A DNA stretch of 64,000 nt, taken from Paenibacillus_T sp033239625. GTDB taxonomy: Bacteria > Bacillota > Bacilli > Paenibacillales > Paenibacillaceae. This document shows positions 17,590 through 26,300 of this stretch, piece after piece. Both the position numbers and the translations under genes were made by a program. Below the pieces are notes generated by a model, which did not search any database, was not told the origin of the DNA, and saw only the letters and a list, made by a program, of their open reading frames with translations. Where the stretch lies: the NCBI RefSeq assembly GCF_033239625.1, contig NZ_BTCK01000032.1:10762-74761 (forward strand), in the 5' to 3' direction. Every line of letters starts with the position of its first letter. Position 1 is the first letter of the stretch.

Positions 17590-18240
17590 GTGAGCATCGA
17601 CCTCAAAGAAACGAGTACGGACGGATATGACTGCAGAACGGACGAAGATATCGTAGAGGCGGTCCGCGACGGCGATAGCGAAGCGTTGGAGTATTTGATT
17701 AACAAGTACCGCAATTTCGTTCGCGCGAAAGCTAGATCCTACTTTTTAATCGGCGCTGACCGAGAAGACATTGTGCAAGAAGGTATGATTGGCTTATACA
17801 AGTCGATTCGCGATTTTAAGGGTGACAAGCTGTCGTCTTTCAAAGCGTTTGCCGAACTGTGCATCACGCGGCAGATTATTACTGCGATTAAGACGGCAAC
17901 GCGTCAGAAGCATATTCCGCTCAATTCGTACGTCTCGCTGGATAAGCCGATATACGACGAAGATTCTGATCGAACCTTGCTGGACGTTATATGCGGTACC
18001 CGCGTATCTGATCCGGAAGAGTTGATCATTAATCAGGAAGAGTTCGTAGGATTAGAAGATAAGATGTCGGAGATATTGAGCGATCTTGAACGCAAGGTGC
18101 TCATGCTCTACTTGGATGGCCGGTCGTATCAAGAGATCGCAGTCGACTTAGATCGGCATGTGAAATCGATCGACAACGCGCTGCAGCGGGTTAAGCGCAA
18201 GCTTGAACGCTATTTGGAAGTTCGGGACATTGGCGGATAG
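17590..18240 (+). CDS. sigH: RNA polymerase sigma-H factor (stationary phase, sporulation onset)
   Basis: 216 residues, sigma-70 family. Region 2 contains YFLIGADREDIVQEGMIGLY and the DNA-melting block that follows, region 4 contains the helix-turn-helix YQEIAVDLDRHVKSIDNALQ. SigH drives early sporulation and competence genes. The start is GTG at 17590 with GGAGGG at 17577-17582 upstream. It has its own promoter and terminator, so it is a single-gene unit. Confidence 0.95.
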   Translation: MSIDLKETSTDGYDCRTDEDIVEAVRDGDSEALEYLINKYRNFVRAKARSYFLIGADREDIVQEGMIGLYKSIRDFKGDKLSSFKAFAELCITRQIITAIKTATRQKHIPLNSYVSLDKPIYDEDSDRTLLDVICGTRVSDPEELIINQEEFVGLEDKMSEILSDLERKVLMLYLDGRSYQEIAVDLDRHVKSIDNALQRVKRKLERYLEVRDIGG

Positions 18241-18262
18241 TTATTATATCGATTATTGAACG

Positions 18263-18290
18263 AAGACTCGCGATTGCGAGTCTTTTTTAT
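18263..18290 (+). terminator. Terminator after sigH
   Basis: AAGACTCGC and GCGAGTCTT enclose a 4-base loop, followed by six T. Confidence 0.9.
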
Positions 18291-18650
18291 TTCGCGAAGA
18301 GTTGATTGGGATTGCGTGCATAGTAGTGTTTAAATGAGTTGTGAGATTAGGGTTGTTCGCAAGATAGATGTGCCTCAAATGTACTAGTATGTCTATTTTG
18401 CCGAAAATTGGCCATAATGCTCGGAAGGGTACCCGATGCCCTGTCGTCCGTGAGAAACCCAGCGTTGACGCGCGTTTGCTGCTCTTACAGCCAAATATAT
18501 TGTTGAATATATCGGCATTGACACGAAAATTGCGATATGATAATCTGTTTGGGTAGGTCTAAAACTGCAATTTTCACCTATTGGCTCAGGAATCAATCAT
18601 GATTCAACATATTAGAGCATCACTTAGTACGTCGCAGGAGGTGTACTTCA
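18291..18650 (+). promoter_or_regulatory. sigH-rpmG spacer with the rpmG-secE-nusG promoter
   Basis: No gene is visible. A SigA-type promoter reads TTGACA at 18518-18523, a 17-base spacer and TAATCT at 18541-18546. Just upstream, GCC-AAATATAT and ATATAT-CGGC form a palindrome at 18490-18516 that ends next to the -35 box and could be an operator. The rest (18291-18489) shows nothing recognisable. Confidence 0.65.
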
Positions 18651-18800
18651 ATGCGGGTAATCATTACGTTGGCTTGTACGAACTGCAAACAAAGAAACTA
18701 TGCAACCAACAAAAACAAGCGCAACCACCCCGACCGCATCGAGATGAAGAAGTTTTGCAAGTTCTGTAACGAGCATACTCCTCATCGCGAGACGAGATAG
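18651..18800 (+). CDS. rpmG: Ribosomal protein bL33
   Basis: 49 residues, of the zinc-binding (C+) type: C9 and C12, C36 and C39 form the ribbon. It belongs to the large subunit near the E site. GCAGGAGGTG precedes the ATG at 18651. It is the first gene of the rpmG-secE-nusG run, as in Bacillus. A zinc-free L33 copy would be expected elsewhere if the genome uses zinc-dependent replacement. Confidence 0.95.
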   Translation: MRVIITLACTNCKQRNYATNKNKRNHPDRIEMKKFCKFCNEHTPHRETR

Positions 18801-18818
18801 TCTATTGGAGGTGTGAAC

Positions 18819-19028
18819 GTGGCTTTTTTGGCTAAGATGAAGCAAGGCTTCGGAACGACGTTCAGTTTCTTCGCAGACAGTTGGGCAGAACTGAAGAAAG
18901 TAAGATGGCCGAGCCGTAAAGAACTGACAAGCTATACGATTGTCGTTCTTGTTACGATCGTGCTCGTAACGATCTACTTTTGGGTTCTTGACATCGGGAT
19001 CTCTGAACTGATCGAACTGATTGTTTAA
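18819..19028 (+). CDS. secE: Preprotein translocase subunit SecE
   Basis: 69 residues: an amphipathic segment with the conserved ELKKVRWPSRKEL, then one membrane helix (about residues 40-60). It clamps the SecY channel. The GTG at 18819 lies 6 bases after GGAGGT (18807-18812) and is preferred to the GTG at 18813; ATG 18837 is a third option. Confidence 0.93.
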   Translation: MAFLAKMKQGFGTTFSFFADSWAELKKVRWPSRKELTSYTIVVLVTIVLVTIYFWVLDIGISELIELIV

Positions 19029-19048
19029 GAAGTCGAAGGTGGATGGTT

Positions 19049-19582
19049 ATGGAAAAACGATGGTATGTGGTCCATACCTACTCTGGGTATGAGAACAAGG
19101 TGAAGGCTAACCTGGAACGCCGCGTAGAATCGATGGGCATGGAGGACAAAATCTTCCGTGTGCTCGTGCCGATGGAAGAAGAAGTGGTGAACAAAGACGG
19201 TAAGAAGAAGACTGTCATGCGTAAAGTTTACCCCGGCTACGTCCTCGTCGAGATGGTTCAAACGGATGATTCCTGGTATGTTGTTCGCAACACACCTGGT
19301 GTAACGGGCTTTGTAGGTTCGACGGGATCCGGCTCTAAACCGACTCCATTGTTGCCTGAAGAAGTGGATCAGATTCTGAAACACATGGGCATTGATGAGC
19401 CGAAGCCGAAGATCGAATTCGAGCTGAAGGAAACTGTTAATGTCAAGGTGGGACCTTTTGCTGGCTTTGTCGGTACGATCGAAGAGATCTTGCTCGATAA
19501 GAGCAAAGTGAAGGTTCGAGTGAACATGTTTGGCAGAGAAACCCCATTGGAGCTTGATTTTACTCAAGTGGAGAAGATATAA
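19049..19582 (+). CDS. nusG: Transcription termination/antitermination protein NusG
   Basis: 177 residues. The NGN domain opens with MEKRWYVVHTYSGYENKVK and the C-terminal KOW domain is VKVGPFAGFVGTIEEILLD. It binds the clamp of RNA polymerase and links it to ribosomes or pausing factors. The ATG at 19049 is spaced 7 bases from GAAGGTGG and gives the same length as Bacillus NusG; the ATG at 19043 is too close. Confidence 0.97.
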   Translation: MEKRWYVVHTYSGYENKVKANLERRVESMGMEDKIFRVLVPMEEEVVNKDGKKKTVMRKVYPGYVLVEMVQTDDSWYVVRNTPGVTGFVGSTGSGSKPTPLLPEEVDQILKHMGIDEPKPKIEFELKETVNVKVGPFAGFVGTIEEILLDKSKVKVRVNMFGRETPLELDFTQVEKI

Positions 19583-19606
19583 TAATCTGGTTTCTTGATT
19601 CGTCGG

Positions 19607-19635
19607 CGCCTCCGGCGAGACGGAGCTTAGCTCCG
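19607..19635 (+). promoter_or_regulatory. Small hairpins ahead of rplK
   Basis: CGCC-TCC-GGCG (19607-19617) and CGGAGC-TTA-GCTCCG (19621-19635) stand in tandem in the nusG-rplK spacer. No T run follows, so these look like leader structure and not a terminator. Function unknown. Confidence 0.45.
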
Positions 19636-19673
19636 AGTTAATGGGCATTACGCTTTTAAGGAGGTGTTTTAGC

Positions 19674-20099
19674 ATGGCAAAGAAAGTCATCAAGATGGTT
19701 AAACTGCAAGTACCAGCAGGCAAAGCGAATCCGGCACCGCCGATCGGTCCAGCCCTCGGTCAAGCAGGCGTTAACATCATGGCGTTCTGTAAAGAATTCA
19801 ATGCTCGTACGGCTGACCAAGCGGGCCTGATCATTCCAGTCGTTATCAGCGTATTCGAAGACCGTTCGTTCACGTTCGAAACGAAGACGCCGCCGGCTGC
19901 CGTATTGCTTCGCGTTGCTGCGGGTATCCCTAAAGGATCCGGCGAACCGAACAAGAAGAAAGTCGCAACGGTTAAACGTGCGAAAGTGCGTGAGATCGCT
20001 GAGCAAAAGATGCAAGACCTTAACGCAGCGTCCGTTGAAGCGGCAATGCGCATGGTCGAAGGTACAGCACGCAGCATGGGTGTTGTGATCGAAGACTAA
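19674..20099 (+). CDS. rplK: Ribosomal protein uL11
   Basis: 141 residues. It binds the GTPase-associated centre of 23S rRNA and is needed for RelA response and factor GTPase. The proline-rich N-terminal block QVPAGKANPAPPIGPALGQA and GVNIMAFCKEFN are diagnostic. AAGGAGG precedes the ATG; a start 33 bases upstream lies before that site and is rejected. Confidence 0.97.
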   Translation: MAKKVIKMVKLQVPAGKANPAPPIGPALGQAGVNIMAFCKEFNARTADQAGLIIPVVISVFEDRSFTFETKTPPAAVLLRVAAGIPKGSGEPNKKKVATVKRAKVREIAEQKMQDLNAASVEAAMRMVEGTARSMGVVIED

Positions 20100-20154
20100 T
20101 CCGACTGTTGCATGCAGCAGTTCGCGTCGTTCCTTAACGGGGGATGACGGCGTA

Positions 20155-20172
20155 CGACAGCAAAGGCTGTCG
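20155..20172 (+). promoter_or_regulatory. Hairpin in the rplK-rplA spacer
   Basis: CGACAGC-AAAG-GCTGTCG, a perfect 7-base-pair stem with a tetraloop, sits 68 bases before the rplA start in a 140-base spacer. L1 is known to repress its own operon by binding a leader that mimics its 23S site; whether this is that site is inference. Confidence 0.4.
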
Positions 20173-20239
20173 GCGTGAAAGTGGGAGGATCATCCGCAAG
20201 GAGGATATTCCGCTACTACCACACAAGGAGGTTACCACA

Positions 20240-20932
20240 ATGGCTAAACACGGTAAGAAATACGTTGAAGCTGCTAAGCTGATTGACAGCGAAGCAACTT
20301 ATGAATCACTTGAAGCAATCGAACTCGTGAAGAAAGCTGCTACAGCGAAATTCGACGAGACGGTTGAGGTTGCGGTACGTCTGGGTGTTGACCCGCGTAA
20401 ACAAGACCAAGCAGTTCGTGGCGTAGTTGTCCTGCCTAACGGTACGGGTAAAACGAAGCGCGTTCTGGTATTCGCTAAAGGCGAAAAAGCGAAGGAAGCA
20501 GAAGCTGCCGGCGCAGATTATGTTGGTGATTCCGACATGATCAACAAAATCCAACAAGGTTGGTTCGACTTCGATGTCTGCGTAGCTACGCCGGACATGA
20601 TGGCTGAAGTCGGTAAACTCGGTCGTATTCTCGGCGGTAAAGGCCTCATGCCTAACCCGAAAGCCGGCACGGTAACGTTTGACGTTTCCAAAGCCGTAGC
20701 TGAGATTAAGGCTGGTAAAATCGAGTACCGTCTTGATCGTGCAGGTCAAATCCTTGCACCGATCGGCAAAGTATCGTTCGACGCTGAGAAGCTCGCTGAG
20801 AACCTCAAAACGTTGATCGATGCGCTCAACCGTGCTAAACCAGCATCGGCTAAAGGCGTGTACCTGAAAAACATTGCAATCTCTTCGACGATGGGCCCTG
20901 GCGCTCGCGTTAACGTGGCTTCGTACCGCTAA
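20240..20932 (+). CDS. rplA: Ribosomal protein uL1
   Basis: 230 residues, builds the mobile L1 stalk at the E site. Recognised by GKKYVEAAKLID at the start, the GTGKTKRVLVFAKGEKA block, LGRILGGKGLMPNPKAGTV and the ending SSTMGPGARVN. AAGGAGG lies before ATG 20240; the upstream in-frame start is outside the conserved region. Confidence 0.97.
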   Translation: MAKHGKKYVEAAKLIDSEATYESLEAIELVKKAATAKFDETVEVAVRLGVDPRKQDQAVRGVVVLPNGTGKTKRVLVFAKGEKAKEAEAAGADYVGDSDMINKIQQGWFDFDVCVATPDMMAEVGKLGRILGGKGLMPNPKAGTVTFDVSKAVAEIKAGKIEYRLDRAGQILAPIGKVSFDAEKLAENLKTLIDALNRAKPASAKGVYLKNIAISSTMGPGARVNVASYR

Positions 20933-20949
20933 GAGATCTGCACTAATCT

Positions 20950-21097
20950 TCGAATACGCATACCGTAGACAGTAGGTGCCCCAGAGGCTTAATTTCCTAC
21001 CGAGGTGTTATGATACAGTGTTTGACTTTCGCACTTTTCGAGTGTTGATCGAATCAGACCATCATGGCCTTCGCATTGTCTATGCGAAGGCCTTTCT
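20950..21097 (+). promoter_or_regulatory. L10-type ribosomal leader with attenuator
   Basis: The core ACCGTAGACAGTAGGTGC, followed by GGCTTAATTT and CCTACCGAGGTG (20961-21007), is the known L10 leader pattern, in which the L10-L12 complex binds its own mRNA. Downstream, GGCCTTCGCAT pairs with ATGCGAAGGCC (21066-21092) and is followed by TTTCT, a terminator-like hairpin. Excess L10/L12 would thus reduce rplJ-rplL expression. Confidence 0.82.
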
Positions 21098-21161
21098 CAT
21101 GCATCACGGGCGGGGAAACGCAAGTGACGGAATGTGCAATAATTTACGGGAGGTGTACAAA

Positions 21162-21665
21162 ATGGCAAATGCAAAAATCATCCAGGAGAAACAACTGGCG
21201 GTTGAAGAGATTGCAGCGAAACTTCGCAACAGCTCTTCCACTGTTGTAGCTGACTACCGTGGATTGAACGTTGCTCAAGTTACGGAACTCCGTAAGCAAC
21301 TGCGTGAGGCAGGCATCGAGTTCCAAGTACTGAAGAACTCGCTCGTTCGCCGCGCAACGGCTTCTGCAGAACTGTCGGAACTCGACGCTGTTCTGACGGG
21401 TCCTACGGCTATCGCATTTGGCGGCGACGACATCGTTGCTCCAGCGAAAATTCTTAGCACTTTCGCTAAGAAGAACGACGCACTGAAAGTAAAAGGTGGC
21501 GTTGTTGAAGGCCGTGTTGTTGACGTTGATCAAATCAAAGCGCTGGCGGATCTTCCGTCCCGCGAAGGTTTGCTGTCGATGCTCCTCAGCGTGCTCCAAG
21601 CTCCAGTTCGCAACTTCGCGCTGGCAGTCAAAGCCGTTTCGGAGAAACAAGAAGCACAAGCTTAA
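21162..21665 (+). CDS. rplJ: Ribosomal protein uL10
   Basis: 167 residues. The N-terminal rRNA-binding domain has VADYRGLNVAQVTELRKQLR and LKNSLVRRA, and the C-terminal helix anchors the L7/L12 dimers. GGGAGGTG precedes ATG 21162; the open frame extends 62 codons upstream but that part is the L10 leader, not protein. Confidence 0.97.
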   Translation: MANAKIIQEKQLAVEEIAAKLRNSSSTVVADYRGLNVAQVTELRKQLREAGIEFQVLKNSLVRRATASAELSELDAVLTGPTAIAFGGDDIVAPAKILSTFAKKNDALKVKGGVVEGRVVDVDQIKALADLPSREGLLSMLLSVLQAPVRNFALAVKAVSEKQEAQA

Positions 21666-21737
21666 TCCAATTAGCTGGGTAATGCCAGCTTCATAGCAAC
21701 ACAACTAAAAATAATATAATTTTATGGAGGTTTAACC

Positions 21738-22100
21738 ATGTCTAAAGAGCAAATCTTGGAAGCCATCAAGGCTATGACGGTTCTCGAACTGAACGATCTG
21801 GTAAAAGCAATTGAAGAAGAATTCGGTGTTACGGCTGCAGCTCCAGTTGCAGTAGTAGCTGGCGGCGGCGCTGCTGAAGCTGCTGAGCAAACTGAATTCG
21901 ACGTTATCCTCAACAACGCTGGCGCGTCGAAAATCAACGTTATCAAAGTTGTTCGCGAGCTGACAGGTCTTGGCCTGAAAGAAGCTAAAGAAGTAGTAGA
22001 TAACGCTCCTAAAGCACTGAAAGAAAAAGTTTCCAAAGAAGAGGCTGAAGCTATCAAAGCTAAGCTCGAAGAAGCAGGCGCTTCCGTAGAAGTAAAATAA
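21738..22100 (+). CDS. rplL: Ribosomal protein bL12 (L7/L12)
   Basis: 120 residues. The N-terminal dimerisation helices are followed by an Ala/Gly-rich hinge (AAAPVAVVAGGGAAEAAE) and the globular domain that recruits EF-G and EF-Tu (KINVIKVVRELTGLGLKEAK). TGGAGG lies before the ATG. It ends the L10 operon at a terminator. Confidence 0.98.
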   Translation: MSKEQILEAIKAMTVLELNDLVKAIEEEFGVTAAAPVAVVAGGGAAEAAEQTEFDVILNNAGASKINVIKVVRELTGLGLKEAKEVVDNAPKALKEKVSKEEAEAIKAKLEEAGASVEVK

Positions 22101-22118
22101 TCTCGCTTAAGAGATGGG

Positions 22119-22164
22119 CGAACCCCTTGAGGCTTCCGGGCTTCAAGGGGTTCGTTCCTATTTT
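22119..22164 (+). terminator. Terminator after rplL
   Basis: CGAACCCCTTGA pairs with TCAAGGGGTTCG (stem of about 12), with TTCCTATTTT after it. It may be leaky, since the methyltransferase gene follows 31 bases later. Confidence 0.75.
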
Positions 22165-22194
22165 ACCGCATAAGCCGCCATCAGGGAGGAAGTT

Positions 22195-22797
22195 ATGGCT
22201 GATCATTATTATTCGAGAACGCCAGGCGTAGAGCATAATCGCAGAACGCATCAGGATGAGCTGCGTGGATTTCGATTCCAGTATGTAACGGATGCAGGCG
22301 TATTCTCTAAGACAGGGATTGATTATGGCAGCCGTGTACTAATCGAAGTGCTTGAGCTTAACAAGCAGGATCAGGTGCTGGATGTTGGCTGTGGCTACGG
22401 TCCGATTGGCTTAACGGCAGCCCGGTTAGCGGATCAAGGGCATGTAACGATGATAGATATCAATGAGCGGGCAGTTGAACTTGCGAGAGAGAATGCTAGG
22501 CTCAATGGTATTCATAATGTAACGATTGTGCAGAGTGACATCTACGAGGCGGTTCGCGACCAACGGTTTGACGCAATTGTTACAAATCCGCCGATTCGTG
22601 CTGGTAAGGCTGTTGTTCATCGTATTTTCGAAGAGGGTTATCAACTGCTTCAACCTGGCGGCTCTATGTGGGTTGTCATTCAGAAGAAGCAAGGTGCTCC
22701 GTCGGCAGAAGCGAAGCTTCTGGAACTGTTCGGTAACGTAGACGAAGTAACGAAAGATAAGGGTTACCGAATTTTCAGAGCAGTACGTGAAAGTTAG
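22195..22797 (+). CDS. Class I SAM-dependent methyltransferase, RsmC/YbxB-like
   Basis: 200 residues. The SAM-binding motif I is VLDVGCGYGPIGL, the acidic loop MIDINERAVELA is motif II, and TNPPIRAGKAV is the NPP[YF]-type catalytic motif of base N-methyltransferases. It resembles the C-terminal half of RsmC, which modifies 16S rRNA, but the target in Bacillota is not established. It lies between rplL and rpoB as ybxB does in Bacillus. Confidence 0.88.
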   Translation: MADHYYSRTPGVEHNRRTHQDELRGFRFQYVTDAGVFSKTGIDYGSRVLIEVLELNKQDQVLDVGCGYGPIGLTAARLADQGHVTMIDINERAVELARENARLNGIHNVTIVQSDIYEAVRDQRFDAIVTNPPIRAGKAVVHRIFEEGYQLLQPGGSMWVVIQKKQGAPSAEAKLLELFGNVDEVTKDKGYRIFRAVRES

Positions 22798-22816
22798 GCA
22801 AAAGTGCAACTATTTG

Positions 22817-22845
22817 TTGACTTGACTTCTCGAATGTGATAGTAT
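22817..22845 (+). promoter_or_regulatory. Promoter upstream of rpoB
   Basis: TTGACT (22817-22822), 17-base spacer, TAGTAT (22840-22845), with an overlapping second TTGACT 5 bases on. A TATAAT at 22947-22952 has no good -35 box. Confidence 0.65.
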
Positions 22846-22852
22846 TATAAAA

Positions 22853-23349
22853 TGTCAGTATTAGACTGGGCTAATTCTCTTTAGTTAGCTAAAATGTCAA
22901 GAACAAAATTCGAGGCGTTTCATGCATAGAAAATCGTTAAATGACGTATAATGTTTACGTTTTGGGCAAAATTACTTTATATGAGCCACTATGCGCGCTT
23001 CGATTCATCATGCTCCGGTTGGTTGCTCGTTCTTCGAAATGAATTTCGAGATCGGCCTTTTCTTTACGAGATAAGGAAGCGATCGTATGTGAGATGACCG
23101 CATTCTTATCTCGCAAGGAAAAGCACCGCCTGAACCTGTTCTATGGTTCATTTAGGAGTTGTTTTTCACAAAGATTCAATACCATCAGGCGAAGCTGCGT
23201 TTGCACAAGTCGTAAACCTAGCTTCGCTTGATGGGCTGAAAACTTCCATTGTTGGACAGAGATCAAGGATGAAATCACGATCCGTCTTGGAAGTTTTTGT
23301 TGTTTTTCGATACGTAAGCTGTGAAGCAGACATGAGGGGTGAGGTTAAG
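22853..23349 (+). promoter_or_regulatory. Long structured leader of rpoB
   Basis: About 500 bases without a convincing gene. Four inverted repeats are visible: TCGAAAT/ATTTCGA near 23033-23049; a 25-base stem with 4 mismatches (23057-23081 with 23099-23123); a 15-base stem with one wobble (23182-23196 with 23220-23234); and AAAACTTCC/GGAAGTTTT (23239-23297), the last followed by TGTTGTTTTT, like a terminator. This arrangement suggests attenuation or processing of rpoBC mRNA. No known riboswitch was recognised. Confidence 0.7.
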
Positions 23350-26300
23350 TTGGCAGGACAACTTGTTCAGTTGGGTCGACGTACGCGGAGGAGCTATGCG
23401 CGTATTAACGAAGTGCTCGAAGTCCCGAACCTGATTGAAATCCAACAAAAGTCGTACGAGAAGTTTCTGGATGCTGATTTACTCGAGTTGTTCCAGGACA
23501 TTTCGCCGATTCAGGACTTTACGGGCAATCTGTCACTCGAATTTATCGACTATAGTCTTGGTGAACCAAAATATTCAGTCGATGAGTCTAAAGAGCGCGA
23601 CGTTACGTATGCGGCTCCGCTTCGTGTGAAAGTGCGTCTCCTTAACAAGGAAACGGGCGAAGTGAAGGAACAAGAAGTTTTCATGGGCGATTTTCCGCTT
23701 ATGACGGAGACAGGCACCTTTATTATTAACGGTGCAGAACGTGTAATCGTCAGCCAGTTGGTCCGCTCCCCAAGCGTTTACTTCAGTACGAAGGTCGACA
23801 AGAATGGCAAACGTACCTACACGGCGACAGTTATTCCGAACCGTGGCGCATGGCTGGAACTAGAGACGGACGCGAAAGATATTATCTATGTTCGGATCGA
23901 TCGGACTCGTAAAATTCCGGTGACGGTCCTGCTTCGTGCGCTCGGCTTCGGCACGGATGCTGAGATCTTGGACCTGCTCGGACAAGATGAATATATTCGC
24001 AACACGCTGGATAAAGACAACACGGATTCGACAGAGAAAGCGCTCATCGAGATTTACGAGCGTCTTCGTCCAGGCGAACCACCAACGCTGGAGAATGCGA
24101 AGAGCTTGCTTGTAGCACGTTTCTTCGATCCGAAGCGTTACGATCTGGCTAATGTAGGTCGTTACAAAATAAATAAAAAGCTGCACATCAAAAACCGTCT
24201 GTTCAATCAACGTCTTGCCGAAACGCTTGTTGACCCTGCTACAGGGGAAATTATCGCTGAGGCTGGCCAACTGATCGATCGTCGACTGTTGGATGAGATT
24301 TTGCCGAGACTCGAAAGCAATGTCGGCTTCAAAACTTACCACGTTGCGAACGGTGTACTGAATGCAGATGATATCCCGCTGCAGACGATCAACGTATTCT
24401 CGCCAGTTGAAGATGGCAAGATCGTGAAGGTCGTTTCCAATGGTATTATCGACAAAACGGTGAAGCATGTTACGCCGGCAGATATTATCTCGTCGATCAA
24501 CTACTTCATCAACCTGCTGCATGGCATCGGCAGCACGGACGATATTGACCACCTCGGTAACCGTCGTCTCCGTTCTGTTGGTGAATTGCTGCAAAACCAA
24601 TTCCGTATCGGTCTTTCTCGTATGGAGCGCGTCGTTCGCGAGCGCATGTCCATTCAGGATGCGAACGCGATTACGCCGCAGGCGCTGATTAACATCCGCC
24701 CGGTTATCGCATCGATTAAGGAATTCTTCGGTTCCTCCCAGCTCTCGCAGTTCATGGACCAGACGAACCCGCTGGCAGAACTTACGCACAAACGCCGTTT
24801 GTCCGCACTCGGACCTGGCGGTTTGACGCGTGAACGCGCTGGCTTCGAAGTGCGTGACGTACATCCGTCCCACTACGGTCGTATGTGTCCGATCGAGACG
24901 CCAGAGGGTCCGAACATCGGTCTGATCAACTCGCTGTCGACATTCGCTCGCATCAACGAATATGGCTTCATTGAGGCGCCTTATCGTTGGGTCGATCCGA
25001 AGACAGGCATCGTTACTGAACAGATCGATTACATGACAGCGGACGAAGAGGATAACTATGTCATCGCTCAGGCGAATGCAAAGCTGACCGAAGAAGGTAA
25101 ATTCGCAGATGACACTGTTCTCGTTCGTTACAACAAGCAGCGTAATGATAACATTCTGACGATGGCAAGCGAACGTGTTGACTACATGGACGTATCGCCA
25201 AAACAGGTTGTATCTGTCGCTACGGCGCTCATTCCGTTCCTCGAGAACGATGACTCCAACCGTGCGCTCATGGGTTCCAACATGCAGCGTCAAGCAGTAC
25301 CGCTTCTGATCCCGAAAGCGCCGTTCGTCGGTACGGGTATGGAGCACAAGTCGGCGAAGGACTCGGGCGTATGTATCGTTTCCAAACACGACGGTGTTAT
25401 TGAACGCGTATCTGCTAATGAGATCTGGCTGCGCCGTATCGAGCTGCTCGACGGCAAGCAAGTAACGGGCGATCTCGTTAAACATAAGCTTCACAAGTTT
25501 ATGCGTTCCAACCAAGGTACGTGCATTAACCAACGTCCAATCGTTAACAAAGGCGACGTTATCCGCAAAGGCGATATTCTCGCTGACGGTCCGTCGACTG
25601 AACAAGGCGAATTGGCGCTTGGCCGCAACGTAGTCGTTGCCTTCATGACATGGGAAGGTTACAACTACGAGGATGCTATTCTTCTTAGCGAGAAGCTTGT
25701 GAAGGAAGACGTTTATACGTCCATTCACATCGAGGAATACGAATCCGAAGCGCGTGACACGAAGCTTGGACCGGAAGAAATTACGCGCGACATTCCGAAC
25801 GTCGGCGAAGAAGCACTCAAGAACCTCGACGAGCGCGGTATCATCCGTGTCGGTGCTGAGATCAGTGCCGGAGACATCCTGGTTGGTAAAGTAACGCCTA
25901 AAGGCGTAACGGAACTGACGGCAGAAGAACGTCTCTTGCATGCAATCTTCGGCGAGAAAGCTCGCGAAGTTCGCGATACAAGCCTTCGCGTACCGCATGG
26001 TACAGACGGTATCGTCGTAGACGTAAAAGTATTTACGCGTGAGAACGGCGATGAACTGCCTCCGGGCGTTAATCAGCTGGTTCGTGCATATATCGCTCAG
26101 AAACGTAAGATTTCCGAGGGCGACAAGATGGCAGGACGTCACGGTAACAAAGGTGTTATCGCGCGTATCATGCCAGAAGAAGACATGCCGTTCCTGCCGG
26201 ACGGTACGCCTGTTGAAGTCGTACTGAACCCGCTGGGTGTACCATCGCGGATGAACATCGGTCAGGTACTCGAGGTTCACCTTGGTATGGCATGCAAACG

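Noticed and set aside
18401..18480. Possible tRNA or RNA gene in the sigH-rpmG spacer
   Set aside because: GTGAGAAACCCAGCG looked RNA-like, but no consistent fold or known family could be made by eye.
22947..22952. Second promoter TATAAT in the rpoB leader
   Set aside because: The -10 box is perfect but nothing like a -35 box lies 16-18 bases upstream and there is no TG extension.
23143..23349. N-terminal extension of RpoB by 69 residues
   Set aside because: The extension overlaps foldable leader RNA and has no similarity to RpoB; TTG 23350 has a proper ribosome site and matches the Bacillus start.
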